Positions 27,038-37,775 are shown, counted from the stretch's first letter. The stretch: 64,000 nt of DNA from an uncultured Eubacteriales bacterium (GCA_951801675.1 CATONX010000001.1:62001-126000), one strand, 5' to 3'. Translations and numbers: made by a program. Notes: generated from the sequence alone by a model not told the origin.

Positions 27038-28306
27038 ATGCTGCAAAAACCGTATTTTCACATCGCCCCCCAGGTGGCGGAGGCGTCCGAACGAGCGCTT
27101 CGCGCCTGCGCTGCCGCCTTTGACCGGATAGACCGGCAGACCGAGCAGAACCAGCAGAAGGTGCTGAGCGCCTTTATTGAGAACCGGGTCAGCGAATCCC
27201 ACTTTGTCCCTTCCACCGGCTACGGCTACGGTGACCGGGGCCGGGAGGTGCTCGACCGGGTGTTCGCCGACGCTATGGACGCCGAGGACGCCCTGGTGCG
27301 CCATTCCTTTCTGTCCGGCACCCATACCCTGTCGGTCGCCCTCTTCGGCGTGCTGCGTCCGGGAGATAAAATGCTTTCCGTCACCGGCATCCCCTACGAC
27401 ACCATCCATTCGGTCATCGGCCTGCGGGGAAGCGGCCAGGGCTCTTTGAAGGACTTTGGAATCGCCTTCGATTCGGTGGCCCTCAAGGAGGACGGAGAGC
27501 CGGATTACGACGGGATTGAACAGGCCCTCGACGACACGGTAAAGATGGTCTATGTCCAGCGTTCCCGGGGCTATACCCTTCGAAAAAGCTTGTCGGCCAA
27601 AACCATCGGAGAAATTGCCCGTTTCGTCAAGAAAAAGAAGCCGGGCGTGGTGGTGATGGTGGACAATTGCTATGGCGAGTTTGTGGACGAGGCGGAGCCC
27701 ACCGCCTACGGCGCCGATCTGATGGCGGGTTCCCTCATCAAGAATCCGGGCGGCGGCATAGCTCCCACCGGCGGCTACATTGCCGGCCGGTCGGATCTGA
27801 TCGAGCTGTGTGCCTGCCGGCACACCACCGCCGGGGTGGGCCGGGAAATCGGCGCCACCCTTGGGCACACCAGGGAGCTGTTTATGGGCCTATTCCATGC
27901 CCCCCATGTCACCGGGGAAGCGCTGAAAACCGCCGTGTTCGCCGCCGGGCTTATGAAGGAGCTGGGCTTTGCGGTCACTCCCGAGCCTCTGGAAGAGCGG
28001 CACGACATCATCCAAGCCATCAAGCTTCAGACCCCCGAGAACCTGATTGCCTTCTGCCAGGGCATGCAGGCGGGGGCGCCCGTGGATGCCTTCGTCACCC
28101 CCGAACCCTGGGATATGCCCGGCTATGACAGCCAGGTCATCATGGCGGCGGGCGCCTTTACTATGGGCGCGTCCATTGAACTGTCCGCCGACGCGCCGCT
28201 TAGAGAACCCTATGCTGTCTGGATGCAGGGAGGACTTAACTTCCATTCGGGCAAGGCCGGGGTTCAGCTGGCGGCCACCCATCTGTGCCAAATGTCAAAA
28301 AAGTAA
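27038..28306 (+). CDS. Aluminium-resistance / methionine gamma-lyase-like PLP enzyme
   Basis: YGYGDRGREVLDRVFADAMDAEDALVRHSFLSGTHTLSVALFGVLRPGDKML, VVMVDNCYGEFVDEAEPTAYGADLMAGSLIKNPGGGIAPTGGYIAG. Start at the ATG following GGAGG. Confidence 0.92.
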   Translation: MLQKPYFHIAPQVAEASERALRACAAAFDRIDRQTEQNQQKVLSAFIENRVSESHFVPSTGYGYGDRGREVLDRVFADAMDAEDALVRHSFLSGTHTLSVALFGVLRPGDKMLSVTGIPYDTIHSVIGLRGSGQGSLKDFGIAFDSVALKEDGEPDYDGIEQALDDTVKMVYVQRSRGYTLRKSLSAKTIGEIARFVKKKKPGVVVMVDNCYGEFVDEAEPTAYGADLMAGSLIKNPGGGIAPTGGYIAGRSDLIELCACRHTTAGVGREIGATLGHTRELFMGLFHAPHVTGEALKTAVFAAGLMKELGFAVTPEPLEERHDIIQAIKLQTPENLIAFCQGMQAGAPVDAFVTPEPWDMPGYDSQVIMAAGAFTMGASIELSADAPLREPYAVWMQGGLNFHSGKAGVQLAATHLCQMSKK

Positions 28307-28349
28307 AAAATCTGCCCTTTTTTTCTGTATGAACCTTGAAAATTTCACC

Positions 28350-28378
28350 TTGACCGACGCAAAACGGACTGTTATAAT
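28350..28378 (+). promoter_or_regulatory. Sigma-A-type promoter
   Basis: TTGACC (28350-28355), 17-bp spacer, TATAAT (28373-28378). Confidence 0.85.
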
Positions 28379-28563
28379 AAATGTTGTAATTGTACGAACA
28401 ACCATATGGACAAATTGCGATTTCTCCTTCTATCTTGTAGGGAATAGCAGAACAACTAAAAGGGAAATGAGCAAATGTTCCATATGAATGCGATGTATGT
28501 ATAAGTTTTGCCGCCCGGATCGGATGGGCGGTATCCCAGTTGTAAGGAAGAAGGAAAAACTTC

Positions 28564-29118
28564 ATGAGCTGGATTCAAAAGCAAAAGGCTGCCGTCGCGG
28601 CCAAGCTGCGCGGGGAGACGCCGCTTGCGGTGCTTGTCGAACGGGGCCTGACGGTAGGAAAGAATTTTCGACCCCAGCCCGGCTGCATTCTCGACCCGTC
28701 CCACTGCTGGCTGATTACCATCGGCGACGACGTGACGCTGGCGCCCCGGGTGCACATTCTGGCCCATGACGCCAGCACGAAAATGTTTCTGGGGTACACG
28801 AAGATCGGCCTGGTCACCATTGGAAACCAGGTTTTTATCGGGGCCAACAGTACGGTTCTTCCCAATTGCAGGATTGGGGATCGGGTGATCGTAGGAGCCA
28901 ACAGTGTGGTGACCAAGGACTTGCCCTCCGGCGGTGTTTACGCCGGCAACCCGGCCAAGCGGGTCTGTTCTCTGGACGATTATCTGGAGAAGATGAAGGC
29001 AACCATGCAGCCGGACAATACCTTTGGAGCGGAGTATACCATATCCAAGGAAATCACTGAGGAGCAAAAGGAAAACATGAAGCAGGTCCTTAAAAAGGGC
29101 ATGGGCTTTGTGGAATAA
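28564..29118 (+). CDS. Hexapeptide-repeat acyltransferase (LbH family)
   Basis: ITIGDDVTLAPRVHILAHDAST, VTIGNQVFIGANSTVLPNCRIGDRVIVGANSVVTKDLPSGGVYAGNPAKRV. Confidence 0.93.
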   Translation: MSWIQKQKAAVAAKLRGETPLAVLVERGLTVGKNFRPQPGCILDPSHCWLITIGDDVTLAPRVHILAHDASTKMFLGYTKIGLVTIGNQVFIGANSTVLPNCRIGDRVIVGANSVVTKDLPSGGVYAGNPAKRVCSLDDYLEKMKATMQPDNTFGAEYTISKEITEEQKENMKQVLKKGMGFVE

Positions 29119-29154
29119 CCAAACCGTTCGGATCGAGTGAAAAAAGGTCTGCTT

Positions 29155-29203
29155 TCAAAAAAGGCGCCGAATCCGCGGTTTCGCGGGCCGGGCGCCTTTT
29201 TTC
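29155..29203 (+). terminator. Rho-independent terminator
   Basis: AAAAAAGGCGCC...GGCGCCTTTTTT. Confidence 0.85.
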
Positions 29204-29254
29204 GTAGGAGAAGCCTTTGGTAACACAACAATGAAGTTGAGAGGAAGAGACGAC

Positions 29255-30916
29255 ATGAAATACACCATCGGGGTGGACTTTGGGACTCTGTCCGCAAGGG
29301 CGGTGCTTGTGGGGGTGCCGGGCGGCCGGGAGGTCGCGGCCGCTGTTTACGAGTATCCCCATGGGGTGATGGACGAACAGCTGCCAAGCGGCCGCAGATT
29401 GCCATCGGACTGGGCCCTTCAGGATCCGGCGGATTATCTGCAGGCACTGGGACACACCATCCCGGCGGTGCTTCGGGAGGCGGGCGTATCGCCTGACGAC
29501 GTGATCGGCGTCGGGACGGATTTCACCGCCTGCACGGTTCTTCCGGTGAAAGCGGACGGCACGCCCCTTTGTTTCCTTCCCCAGTGGAAAGATGAGCCTC
29601 ACGCCTATGTAAAGCTCTGGAAGCATCACGCGGCGCAGGACAAGGCAAACCGCCTCAACGCCATTGCTGAAGAACGGGGAGAAGCCTTTCTGGCCCGGTA
29701 CGGGGGTAAGATTTCGTCCGAGTGGGCCATCCCGAAGCTGTGGCAGATTCTTGACGAGGCCCCTGAGGTGTACGAGGCCATGGACCGGTTCATCGAGGCG
29801 GCGGACTGGATTGTCTGGCAGCTGACCGGGGTGGAAACCCGCAATTCCTGCACCGCCGGGTATAAGGAAATCTGGTCGAAGCGGGAAGGGTACCCGTCGG
29901 AGGACTTTTTTGCCGCATTAGACGAGCGGCTTCGCCATGTGGTGGACGAGAAGCTTTCCAGAGCCATCACCCCCTTGGGGGAAAAGGCTGGGGAAATCAC
30001 CGAAACGGCCGCTGCGCTCACCGGATTAAACCCGGGAACGGCGGTAGCGGTGGGCAATGTGGACGCCCATGTGTGCGTGCCGGCGGTGGGCATCGACGGG
30101 CCGGGCAAGCTCCTTGCCATTATAGGCACCTCTACCTGCCACACCCTCATGGGCGAGGAGGAACGGGAGGTTCCGGGCATGTGCGGCGTGGTGGCCGACG
30201 GGGTCATGCCGGGCTACTTCGGCTATGAGGCGGGCCAGTCCTGCGTGGGGGACCATTTTGCCTGGTTTGTGGACAATTGCCTGCCTGCGGCCTACCGGGA
30301 GGACGCCAAGGCAAAGGGAGTCAACATTCATACCTACCTTCGTCAAAAGGCCCAGCGGCTGAAGCCCGGAGAGAGCGGTCTCCTGGCGCTGGACTGGTTC
30401 AACGGCAACCGGTCGGTTCTGGTGGACGTGGACCTGACCGGCCTGATCCTGGGGATGACCTTACAGACAAAGCCGGAGGACATCTACCGTGCCCTTATTG
30501 AGGCCACCGCCTACGGCACCCGTATGATCGTGGAAACCTTCCGGGAAAACGGGGTGCCGGTGGACGCGTTTTACGCCTCGGGCGGCATCAGCCAGAAGGA
30601 CCCCATGGCCATGCAGATTTACGCGGATGTGCTGCGCATGCCGGTGCGCATTGCAGGTTCGGAGCAGGGCCCGGCGCTGGGCAGCGCCATCTTCGCCGCA
30701 GTGGCCGCCGGAAAGGATGCGGGCGGCTTTGCCGACGTGTTCGACGCGGCGCGCAGGATGGGCAAGGTAAAAGAAGCGGTATATGAGCCGGTGGAGGCGC
30801 ATGCTCAGGTGTACGACCGGCTTTACGCGGAATACAAAAGCCTCCACGACTATTTCGGCCGCGGGGAAAACGACGTGATGAAGCGGCTCAAGGTCATCAA
30901 AAAGCAGACGGATTGA
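29255..30916 (+). CDS. araB: Ribulokinase
   Basis: FGGY kinase: [60 protein letters not shown]. Confidence 0.95.
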   Translation: MKYTIGVDFGTLSARAVLVGVPGGREVAAAVYEYPHGVMDEQLPSGRRLPSDWALQDPADYLQALGHTIPAVLREAGVSPDDVIGVGTDFTACTVLPVKADGTPLCFLPQWKDEPHAYVKLWKHHAAQDKANRLNAIAEERGEAFLARYGGKISSEWAIPKLWQILDEAPEVYEAMDRFIEAADWIVWQLTGVETRNSCTAGYKEIWSKREGYPSEDFFAALDERLRHVVDEKLSRAITPLGEKAGEITETAAALTGLNPGTAVAVGNVDAHVCVPAVGIDGPGKLLAIIGTSTCHTLMGEEEREVPGMCGVVADGVMPGYFGYEAGQSCVGDHFAWFVDNCLPAAYREDAKAKGVNIHTYLRQKAQRLKPGESGLLALDWFNGNRSVLVDVDLTGLILGMTLQTKPEDIYRALIEATAYGTRMIVETFRENGVPVDAFYASGGISQKDPMAMQIYADVLRMPVRIAGSEQGPALGSAIFAAVAAGKDAGGFADVFDAARRMGKVKEAVYEPVEAHAQVYDRLYAEYKSLHDYFGRGENDVMKRLKVIKKQTD

Positions 30917-30987
30917 CCGCTCGCCATAGAACGTCCGTCTCCTTTGGGACGGGTCGCAACGGTTTATAAGGAAAAGGGGAATTCATT

Positions 30988-32463
30988 ATGGAGCAGCAAT
31001 ACACCTTTTGGTTCATCGCCGGTACCCAGGATTTATATGGGGCCGAGGTGGTCCGCCAGGTAAATGACCACGCCAAAGTTATCGCCAAAGCTCTCGACGG
31101 GGACCCGTCGGTTCCCGGCAGGGTGGTGTGTATGCCGGCGGTGCGCAATGCCGGCGAGATCACCGATGTGATGACCAAAGCCAGCGCCGATGAGTCCTGC
31201 GTGGGCGTCATCACTTGGATGCATACCTTCTCGCCGTCAAAAATGTGGATCGGAGGACTGACAAGGCTTACAAAGCCCTGGCTGCACCTGCACACCCAGT
31301 TTAACCGGGACATTCCCTTTGACGACATTGATATGGATTACATGAACCTCAACCAGTCCGCCCACGGCGACCGGGAGCACGGCTTTATCGGCGCCAGGCT
31401 TCGCCTGCCCCGCAAGGTCATCGCCGGGTACTGGGGGGACGAAAGCACCCGTGCCCGGGTGGGGCGCTGGATGCGCGCGGCCATCGGCGCGTATGAGAGC
31501 CGCCGGCTGAAAGTGTGCCGGTTCGGGGACAATATGCGCGAGGTGGCCGTCACCGAAGGGGATAAGGTGGAAGCCCAGATTAAGCTGGGCTGGTCGGTCA
31601 ATTCCTGGGGCGTGGGGGACTTAGTCAGCATTGTCGACCGGGTGACCGAGGCCCAGATCGACGCCAAAATGAAGGAATACCGCGAACGGTATGACCTTCA
31701 TACCGACGATGTGGACGCGGTGCGCTATCAGGCGAAGCTGGAGGTGGCCCTGCGCAAATTCCTGGAGGTGGGCGGATTCGGCGCGTTCACCGACAACTTC
31801 CAGGACCTGCAGCAGCTTCGGCAGTTGGGCGGCCTTGCGGTGCAAAACCTGATGGCCGACGGCTACGGCTTCGGCGGAGAAGGGGACTGGAAAATCGCCG
31901 CCCTTCACCGCATCGTCAAGCTCATGAGCACCGGCCTTTCCGGCGGCACTGCTTTTATGGAGGACTATACCTATCATATGGACCCGGAAAATCCGGGCAT
32001 CCTGGGTGCCCATATGCTGGAGGTAGACCCGGACATCGCGGTGACCAAGCCCTGCATCGAGGTCCATCCTCTGGGCATTGGAGACCGGGAACCCCCGGCC
32101 CGCCTGACCTTCAAGACCGGGGAAGGGGACGCTGTTGTCATCAGCCTTGTGGATATGGGCGGTCGGATGCGAATGATTGTCAACGACGTACATGCCACCG
32201 CTCCCTTTGAGGAGATGCCCAAGCTCCCGGTGGCCCAGGTTATGTGGAAGCCCTTGCCGGACCTGACGACTTCGGCGGAAGGCTGGATCCTGGCGGGCGG
32301 CGCCCATCATACCGTCTTAAGCTACGGGCTGGACGCGGAAATCCTGCGGGACTTCGCCCGGATTCTGGACATCGAATTTGTTCACATCGGCAAGGATACC
32401 AAGCTCGAAGAGCTGGAGAAGGAACTGATGTGGAACGATCTCTACTGGAAGCTCAAATCCTGA
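30988..32463 (+). CDS. araA: L-arabinose isomerase
   Basis: FWFIAGTQDLYG, WMHTFSPSKMWIGGL, HLHTQFNRDIPFDDIDMDYMNLNQSAHGDREHGFI, GGTAFMEDYTYH. Confidence 0.97.
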   Translation: MEQQYTFWFIAGTQDLYGAEVVRQVNDHAKVIAKALDGDPSVPGRVVCMPAVRNAGEITDVMTKASADESCVGVITWMHTFSPSKMWIGGLTRLTKPWLHLHTQFNRDIPFDDIDMDYMNLNQSAHGDREHGFIGARLRLPRKVIAGYWGDESTRARVGRWMRAAIGAYESRRLKVCRFGDNMREVAVTEGDKVEAQIKLGWSVNSWGVGDLVSIVDRVTEAQIDAKMKEYRERYDLHTDDVDAVRYQAKLEVALRKFLEVGGFGAFTDNFQDLQQLRQLGGLAVQNLMADGYGFGGEGDWKIAALHRIVKLMSTGLSGGTAFMEDYTYHMDPENPGILGAHMLEVDPDIAVTKPCIEVHPLGIGDREPPARLTFKTGEGDAVVISLVDMGGRMRMIVNDVHATAPFEEMPKLPVAQVMWKPLPDLTTSAEGWILAGGAHHTVLSYGLDAEILRDFARILDIEFVHIGKDTKLEELEKELMWNDLYWKLKS

Positions 32464-32482
32464 GAAAGCGGAGGAATGAGAC

Positions 32483-33187
32483 ATGCTGGAAGCACTCAAA
32501 GAGCAGGTCTTCGCCGCCAATTTGCAGCTGCCGGCCCACGGCCTGGTGGTCTTTACCTGGGGCAACGTCTCCGGCATCGACCGGGCGTCGGGCCTTGTGG
32601 TCATCAAACCCTCCGGCGTCTCTTATGAGGAGATGACGGCCAAGGACATGGTGGTGGTTAGCTTGGAGGGCGACGTGGTGGAGGGGTCCCTCAATCCTTC
32701 CTCCGATACCCCCACCCACCTGGAGCTTTACCGAAAGTTTCCGTCTCTGGGCGGCATCGTCCATACCCATTCCCGCTGGGCCACCATCTGGGCCCAGGCC
32801 GGGCGGGATATTCCCGCCTACGGCACCACCCACGCCGACGCGTTCTACGGCCCGGTTCCCTGTACCAGGGCCCTCACCGAAGAGGAGATCCATGGGGAAT
32901 ACGAATGGGAAACCGGACGGGTGATTGTCAAAACCTTTCAAAAGAAACGCATCGATCCCCAGCAGGTGCCCGCGGTTCTCGTGAAAGCCCACGGGCCTTT
33001 TACCTGGGGAAGCACCCCTAAGGATGCGGTGCACAACGCCGTGGTCCTCGAAGAGGTGGCCATGATGGCCTGGCACACCGAGGCGCTGCCTCAGACGGCC
33101 GCCCGCCCGTCCATGCAGCAGGTGCTGCTTGACAAGCACTTTCTTCGCAAGCACGGCCCCGGCGCCTATTATGGACAAACGACATAA
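32483..33187 (+). CDS. araD: L-ribulose-5-phosphate 4-epimerase
   Basis: [59 protein letters not shown]. Confidence 0.97.
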   Translation: MLEALKEQVFAANLQLPAHGLVVFTWGNVSGIDRASGLVVIKPSGVSYEEMTAKDMVVVSLEGDVVEGSLNPSSDTPTHLELYRKFPSLGGIVHTHSRWATIWAQAGRDIPAYGTTHADAFYGPVPCTRALTEEEIHGEYEWETGRVIVKTFQKKRIDPQQVPAVLVKAHGPFTWGSTPKDAVHNAVVLEEVAMMAWHTEALPQTAARPSMQQVLLDKHFLRKHGPGAYYGQTT

Positions 33188-33191
33188 AGAG

Positions 33192-33235
33192 AAGGCCCGT
33201 TTCTCGGAACCTTTCCGGGAAGCGGGCCTGTCCTT
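33192..33235 (+). terminator. Rho-independent terminator after araD
   Basis: AAGGCCCGTTTC...GGAAGCGGGCCT. Confidence 0.65.
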
Positions 33236-33254
33236 GTGTTAGGAGGAAACAGAA

Positions 33255-33797
33255 ATGAGGGAGATCTTGCAGACAAAGCGGCTGCGGCTGCGGGAGATGA
33301 CAAAGGCCGATTTTCACAGCCTCTGCACGATTTTGCAGGATGAAAAGGTTATGTATGCCTATGAACATGCTTTTTCCGATGAGGAGGTAGAAGATTGGCT
33401 CGAGCGCCAGTTGGAACGGTACCGGCAAGACGGTATTGGATTGTGGGCGGTGGAGCGCAAGGATACCGGCGAGTTCGTCGGCCAGACCGGGCTTACCTGG
33501 CAGGAGACAGGCTTTGGGCAGGAAATCGAAGTTGGGTATCTTTTCAAACGCAGCGCCTGGCACAGCGGGTACGCCACCGAGGCGGCCCAGGGCTGCAAGC
33601 GGTATGCCTTTGAGCAGCTGCGTGCCGGCCGGGTGGTCGCCATCATCCGGGAAAACAACCACGCGTCCCAGAAGGTGGCCCGCCGGCTGGGAATGAAGCC
33701 TATTGGTAAAATCGTAAAGCATTATTACTATATGGATATGCCGCATCTGGTGTTTGCCCTGGAAAACGAGGCGGCGGGCGGTGTATCCGAGTTGTAA
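33255..33797 (+). CDS. GNAT-family N-acetyltransferase (RimJ/RimL type)
   Basis: TKRLRLREMTKADF, GYLFKRSAWHSGYATEAAQGCKRYAFE, NNHASQKVARRLGM. Confidence 0.92.
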   Translation: MREILQTKRLRLREMTKADFHSLCTILQDEKVMYAYEHAFSDEEVEDWLERQLERYRQDGIGLWAVERKDTGEFVGQTGLTWQETGFGQEIEVGYLFKRSAWHSGYATEAAQGCKRYAFEQLRAGRVVAIIRENNHASQKVARRLGMKPIGKIVKHYYYMDMPHLVFALENEAAGGVSEL

Positions 33798-33855
33798 AAA
33801 AACGAGAAATCAAGCAAATCCCACGTAAATTCCATCTATTTTGGGAAAAAAAGAC

Positions 33856-33884
33856 TTGTAATTTTCTTTGGATAAATGCATAAT
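33856..33884 (+). promoter_or_regulatory. Sigma-A-type promoter upstream of LCP gene
   Basis: TTGTAA, 17-bp spacer, CATAAT. Confidence 0.65.
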
Positions 33885-34017
33885 AGAAAAATATGAGGAA
33901 GGGCGAACTGGGAAGAAAGGCCCGGTTTTCATAGAGGGGGACGGTTTTTCGGCGAGATTTCATATGCGGATACATATCGCCGTCCAAAAAAGAAATACTG
34001 TGAAAAAAGGAGCCGTT

Positions 34018-35097
34018 ATGAAAAAGAAAAAAGATGAAGTAGATCTTAACGAGCTGGGTAATGAAAAGAAATCCGGAAAAAAAGTTGCGAAATATACAAC
34101 CCTTGGATGTCTGGGTCTGATTGTCCTGGCGATCATTGCGGTGGTCATCGTCGTGTGGGTAATGCTGGGCAGAACAGGTTCGGAAGTGCCCACGCCTTCC
34201 TGGCCGTCGGTGCCGCTCAATTCCGACCAGTCCATGCCGGATCTGGCGGTGATCGACGACGACGTGTACAACGTCCTGCTCATCGGTGTGGATTCGCGCA
34301 CCGAGAGCATGGCGGGCAACACCGACAGTATGATTATCGTCTCGCTGGACAACACTCATCAGAAACTGAAAATGGTTTCTTTGATGCGCGACAGCTGGGT
34401 GACCATCCCCGGGTACTACGAAATGAAGCTCAACCATGCCTATGAGCTGGGCGGGCCGGATCTTTTGATGGACACCATCGAGTACAATTACAATTTTAAG
34501 ATCGACAAGTACGCCATCGTCAACTTCCAGATGTTCGAGCAGGTGGTGAATACCCTGGGCGGTGTGGAAATCGAGCTGACCCAGGCGGAGGTTGACCATC
34601 TGGACGAGAACTATTACGGGACCTTGGGCGAGCTGCACGAAGGTGTCAACCTGCTCGACGGCAACGCGGCTTTGTCCTATGCTCGTATCCGTAAGATGGC
34701 GGGTGACGACTTCCAGCGCACCCAGCGCCAAAGAAACGTCATCCAGGCGGTGGTAAAGAGTGCGAAGAATATGGATGTGTTCAAGATTGTGGGGCTGGCA
34801 AATGCCGTTTTGCCTCATGTGAAGACCAACATCCCTACAAACGAGGTACTTTCGCTTGCCTATAATTCCATGACCTATCTGCAATATCCGGTGGAGGAAT
34901 TCCGCTTGCCGGCGGACAATACTTGGAAGTACGGGTCTCATCCATTCGGCAGCCAAATGCTCTCTACCGTAGACTATGATACCAAGGAAAACGGTCGGCT
35001 GATGCACGAGTTTATTTATGAGGACGGCACCGCTCCTTCTGAGCCGGAAGCTTCTTCTTCCTCCAAATCGTCGTCGGCTGCTTCCAGCAAGAAATAA
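34018..35097 (+). CDS. LytR-CpsA-Psr (LCP) family protein
   Basis: N-terminal TM; VLLIGVDSRTESMAGNTDSMIIVSLD, SLMRDSWVTIPGY, LNHAYELGG, YARIRKMAGDDFQRTQRQRNVI. Confidence 0.95.
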   Translation: MKKKKDEVDLNELGNEKKSGKKVAKYTTLGCLGLIVLAIIAVVIVVWVMLGRTGSEVPTPSWPSVPLNSDQSMPDLAVIDDDVYNVLLIGVDSRTESMAGNTDSMIIVSLDNTHQKLKMVSLMRDSWVTIPGYYEMKLNHAYELGGPDLLMDTIEYNYNFKIDKYAIVNFQMFEQVVNTLGGVEIELTQAEVDHLDENYYGTLGELHEGVNLLDGNAALSYARIRKMAGDDFQRTQRQRNVIQAVVKSAKNMDVFKIVGLANAVLPHVKTNIPTNEVLSLAYNSMTYLQYPVEEFRLPADNTWKYGSHPFGSQMLSTVDYDTKENGRLMHEFIYEDGTAPSEPEASSSSKSSSAASSKK

Positions 35098-35126
35098 GCC
35101 AGCAGCAAACCGAGGGGGTGACCTCG

Positions 35127-35903
35127 ATGGTCGATATCCACACGCATATTCTTCCCAAGTTGGACGATGGGGCTTCCTCTCTGGAGGAGTCCCTCGAAAT
35201 GTGCGCCGCGGCCGCGGAAAGTGGAGTGAAAACCATCGCGGCCACCCCTCATTTTTATGACGTGACGGCTACCCACGCCTTCCTGGAAAAGCGGGAGGAG
35301 CGGCTTGCGCTTTTAAAAAACGCGTTGAAGGCAGCAGACCTTTCTGTAGAAATCCGGGCGGGTGCCGAGGTGGCCATGCGCCCGGAGCTGTATACCAACC
35401 GGGACCAGTTAAAAAGGCTTACCTTGGGCGAAACCCGCTATCTGTTGGCGGAAATGCCCTTTTCCCCCATCTCCATGCAGGATGTGTTTGATTACGTTGA
35501 GTTGATTTTTGATCAGGGTTTGATTCCTGTAATCGCTCACCCGGAGCGGTATGCCTATTTTCAGGAGAATTATGACATTCCGAACCTTCTATTGGAGAAG
35601 GGGGCGGTGCTGCAGGTGACGGCTCAAAGTCTGCTGGGCGCCTTCGGTCCTAAGCCGATGAAGCTGGCGCAGGCCATGCTGCGGGCGGACGCCATCGACT
35701 GCCTCGCCTCCGATGCCCATGAGGCATACGGCAGGCGGGGAGCGGACCTGTTTGCAATCCGGGATCTGCTTTTTGCTCAAGGAATTCCGGAAAGTCTGCT
35801 TTTCCGTATGATGGAGGAAACGCCGGGCCAGATTATAGCGGATGCGGATATTTCCGACCGGCAGATCGGGTATATTTTGCCGCCCAAACGGTTTGGGCGC
35901 TAA
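35127..35903 (+). CDS. CpsB/CapC-family tyrosine-protein phosphatase
   Basis: MVDIHTHILPKLDDGASSLEESLEM, IAATPHFYD, VIAHPERY, CLASDAHE. Confidence 0.94.
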   Translation: MVDIHTHILPKLDDGASSLEESLEMCAAAAESGVKTIAATPHFYDVTATHAFLEKREERLALLKNALKAADLSVEIRAGAEVAMRPELYTNRDQLKRLTLGETRYLLAEMPFSPISMQDVFDYVELIFDQGLIPVIAHPERYAYFQENYDIPNLLLEKGAVLQVTAQSLLGAFGPKPMKLAQAMLRADAIDCLASDAHEAYGRRGADLFAIRDLLFAQGIPESLLFRMMEETPGQIIADADISDRQIGYILPPKRFGR

Positions 35904-35921
35904 GGCACAAAGGAGGAACCG

Positions 35922-36356
35922 ATGAGGGGACACCGTATTTCCGACTTTTTATGGAGAACGAGGAAGGGAAACGCATGGGTATGCGGCGGGAGCGCCGCGT
36001 TGTACATAGGAGCGGCTTTGTGGTTTTTGTGGACGCCGGCCAAACTGGTGGGAATTTTCCCGCCATGTTTTTTTTATCGCATCACGGGATTTCGCTGTGT
36101 GGGCTGCGGCGGCACCAGGGCAATCGAATCCCTCCTGCGCGGTCAGATCGGGCAGGCGATCTATTATAACCCGCTGGTAGTGCTGATGGCGGCGGTCTTT
36201 TTAACGGTGTGGATCTGGCTGCTGGCGGGGTGCTTTCGCCGGGAATACCGGCCGCCGCGCGTCCGCCATGCAGGGGTGTACGCGCTGATTTTCACCGGCT
36301 TGGTGGTGGTTTTCCTTGTGGTGCGCAACCTGCCCTTTTATCCGTTTATGCGCTAA
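35922..36356 (+). CDS. DUF2752-like membrane protein
   Basis: CFFYRITGFRCVGCGGTRAIESLLRGQIGQAIYYNPLV with multiple TM segments. Confidence 0.85.
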   Translation: MRGHRISDFLWRTRKGNAWVCGGSAALYIGAALWFLWTPAKLVGIFPPCFFYRITGFRCVGCGGTRAIESLLRGQIGQAIYYNPLVVLMAAVFLTVWIWLLAGCFRREYRPPRVRHAGVYALIFTGLVVVFLVVRNLPFYPFMR

Positions 36357-36415
36357 AACGCGGCCTAAAGAAAAAACGTCCGGTACAATTTCGGAACCGG
36401 CGATAAGGAGACCTC

Positions 36416-37150
36416 ATGAAAGAGAATAAATACGACGAAAAAACATTTTTCGAACAATACAGCCAGATGTCCCGTTCCGTGCAGGGACTGCAGGGCGCGG
36501 GCGAATGGCATGAACTGCAAAAGCTTCTGCCGGATTTTCGCTCAAAGCGGGTGCTGGACCTGGGCTGCGGGTTCGGGTGGCACTGCCGGTATGCGGCGGA
36601 GAACGGGGCGAAACACGTGCTGGGGATCGATCTGTCCGAACGCATGCTCGCAGAAGCCCGCAAGCGCAATGCGGCACCGGGGGTGGAATACCGCCGCGGA
36701 TCCATTGAGGATTACGCGTATCCTGTCAATGCTTACGACGTGGTCATCAGCTCCCTCGCCTTTCATTATGTGGAGGATTATGCTGCGCTTTGCCGGAACG
36801 TGGCCCGGTGTCTGGCTGCAGGCGGAGATTTTATCTTTTCCGTGGAGCATCCGGTCTTTACCGCATTTGGCACCCAGGACTGGTATTGCGACGAGGTGGG
36901 AAATCGTCTGCACTGGCCGGTGGACCGGTATTTCGAAGAAGGAAAGCGCACCGCTCATTTCTTGGGCGAGGAAGTGGTCAAGTATCACCGAACGCTGACC
37001 ACGTATCTAAACGGCCTCTTGCATGCCGGCTTTTCGATTTCTTCCGTCGTGGAGCCCATGCCTGCGCCAAAGCTGCTCGCCGAAATCCCCGAAATGAAAG
37101 AGGAGCTTCGCCGGCCAATGATGCTTCTTGTGGCTGCGAAAAAGAATTAG
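36416..37150 (+). CDS. Class I SAM-dependent methyltransferase
   Basis: RVLDLGCGFGWHCRYAAENGAKHVLGIDLSERML, VVISSLAFHYVEDY. Confidence 0.92.
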   Translation: MKENKYDEKTFFEQYSQMSRSVQGLQGAGEWHELQKLLPDFRSKRVLDLGCGFGWHCRYAAENGAKHVLGIDLSERMLAEARKRNAAPGVEYRRGSIEDYAYPVNAYDVVISSLAFHYVEDYAALCRNVARCLAAGGDFIFSVEHPVFTAFGTQDWYCDEVGNRLHWPVDRYFEEGKRTAHFLGEEVVKYHRTLTTYLNGLLHAGFSISSVVEPMPAPKLLAEIPEMKEELRRPMMLLVAAKKN

Positions 37151-37182
37151 GAAGGCCGCCTGAAAAAGACACAGGCGAGCGT

Positions 37183-37234
37183 AAAAAAGACCCGGACTGC
37201 AGAGATAGAATGCTCTGCCATCCGGGTCTTTTTT
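37183..37234. terminator. Bidirectional terminator between convergent genes
   Basis: AAAAAAGACCCGGA...TCCGGGTCTTTTTT. Confidence 0.85.
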
Positions 37235-37272
37235 ACGGGAAGAAAGCCTCGTGAATCTGCCTTCCGGTCCCA

Positions 37273-37716
37273 TTAAAGCGAAGCCGCCATCCTTTTTCGA
37301 ATTTCAGATGCGGCCTGGTCGCGGTTTTCCATGGCCAGAACCTTGTAGGTTTTGCACTTCGTTTGTATCAAGATGCGATCCTTGGATACGCGGACGCATA
37401 TAATATCGGAAAACGGCAGCTCAAAAGCGGCGCCTCTTAGAAAGGTGCGGCCCTCTATGCAAAACTCATATACCGAAACATAAGACTTCTGTCCGTTCCA
37501 AACCGTGAGAACAGCCGCAACCGGGAAGGTAATCAGCAGCGCGCCGAAAAAATAGGACCATAGTTTGTAGGATGCGAGGCTGATCGCCCGAAACGCTTCC
37601 GGGTTGCTCAGGCAGTAAATCCCGAGAAAAAAGAAAAAAGGGAAGCTTGCCGCGAAAACGGCCAGACGAACAACGGGAACTTTTTTCGTTGTTACGATCA
37701 AATTGCCCTTCTGCAT
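37273..37716 (-). CDS. Hypothetical membrane protein (YcxB/PH-like)
   Basis: Two TM helices then a beta-rich C-terminus; in-frame ORF with terminator downstream. Confidence 0.6.
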   Translation of the reverse strand: MQKGNLIVTTKKVPVVRLAVFAASFPFFFFLGIYCLSNPEAFRAISLASYKLWSYFFGALLITFPVAAVLTVWNGQKSYVSVYEFCIEGRTFLRGAAFELPFSDIICVRVSKDRILIQTKCKTYKVLAMENRDQAASEIRKRMAASL

Positions 37717-37775
37717 AGCGTTGTACCCCTCAAATTATTTCACGATCGGCGACCGGTGTGAAATTGCGTCGTACT

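Noticed and set aside
26249-27868. 539-aa minus-strand ORF
   Set aside because: Spans two well-supported plus-strand genes (methyltransferase and PLP enzyme); no domain signature.
29204-33187. Expected AraR regulator or arabinose transporter next to araBAD
   Set aside because: None found; a terminator ends only ~50 bp before araB and I could not identify a convincing promoter or operator, so no regulatory claim is made.
33885-34017. Leader of the LCP gene with competing GGACGG/CCGTCC and CGGCGAGAT/ATATCGCCG pairings
   Set aside because: Pairings are short, one contains a mismatch, and no terminator or SD occlusion is evident.
33700-35007. 435-aa minus-strand ORF
   Set aside because: Antisense shadow of the LCP gene.
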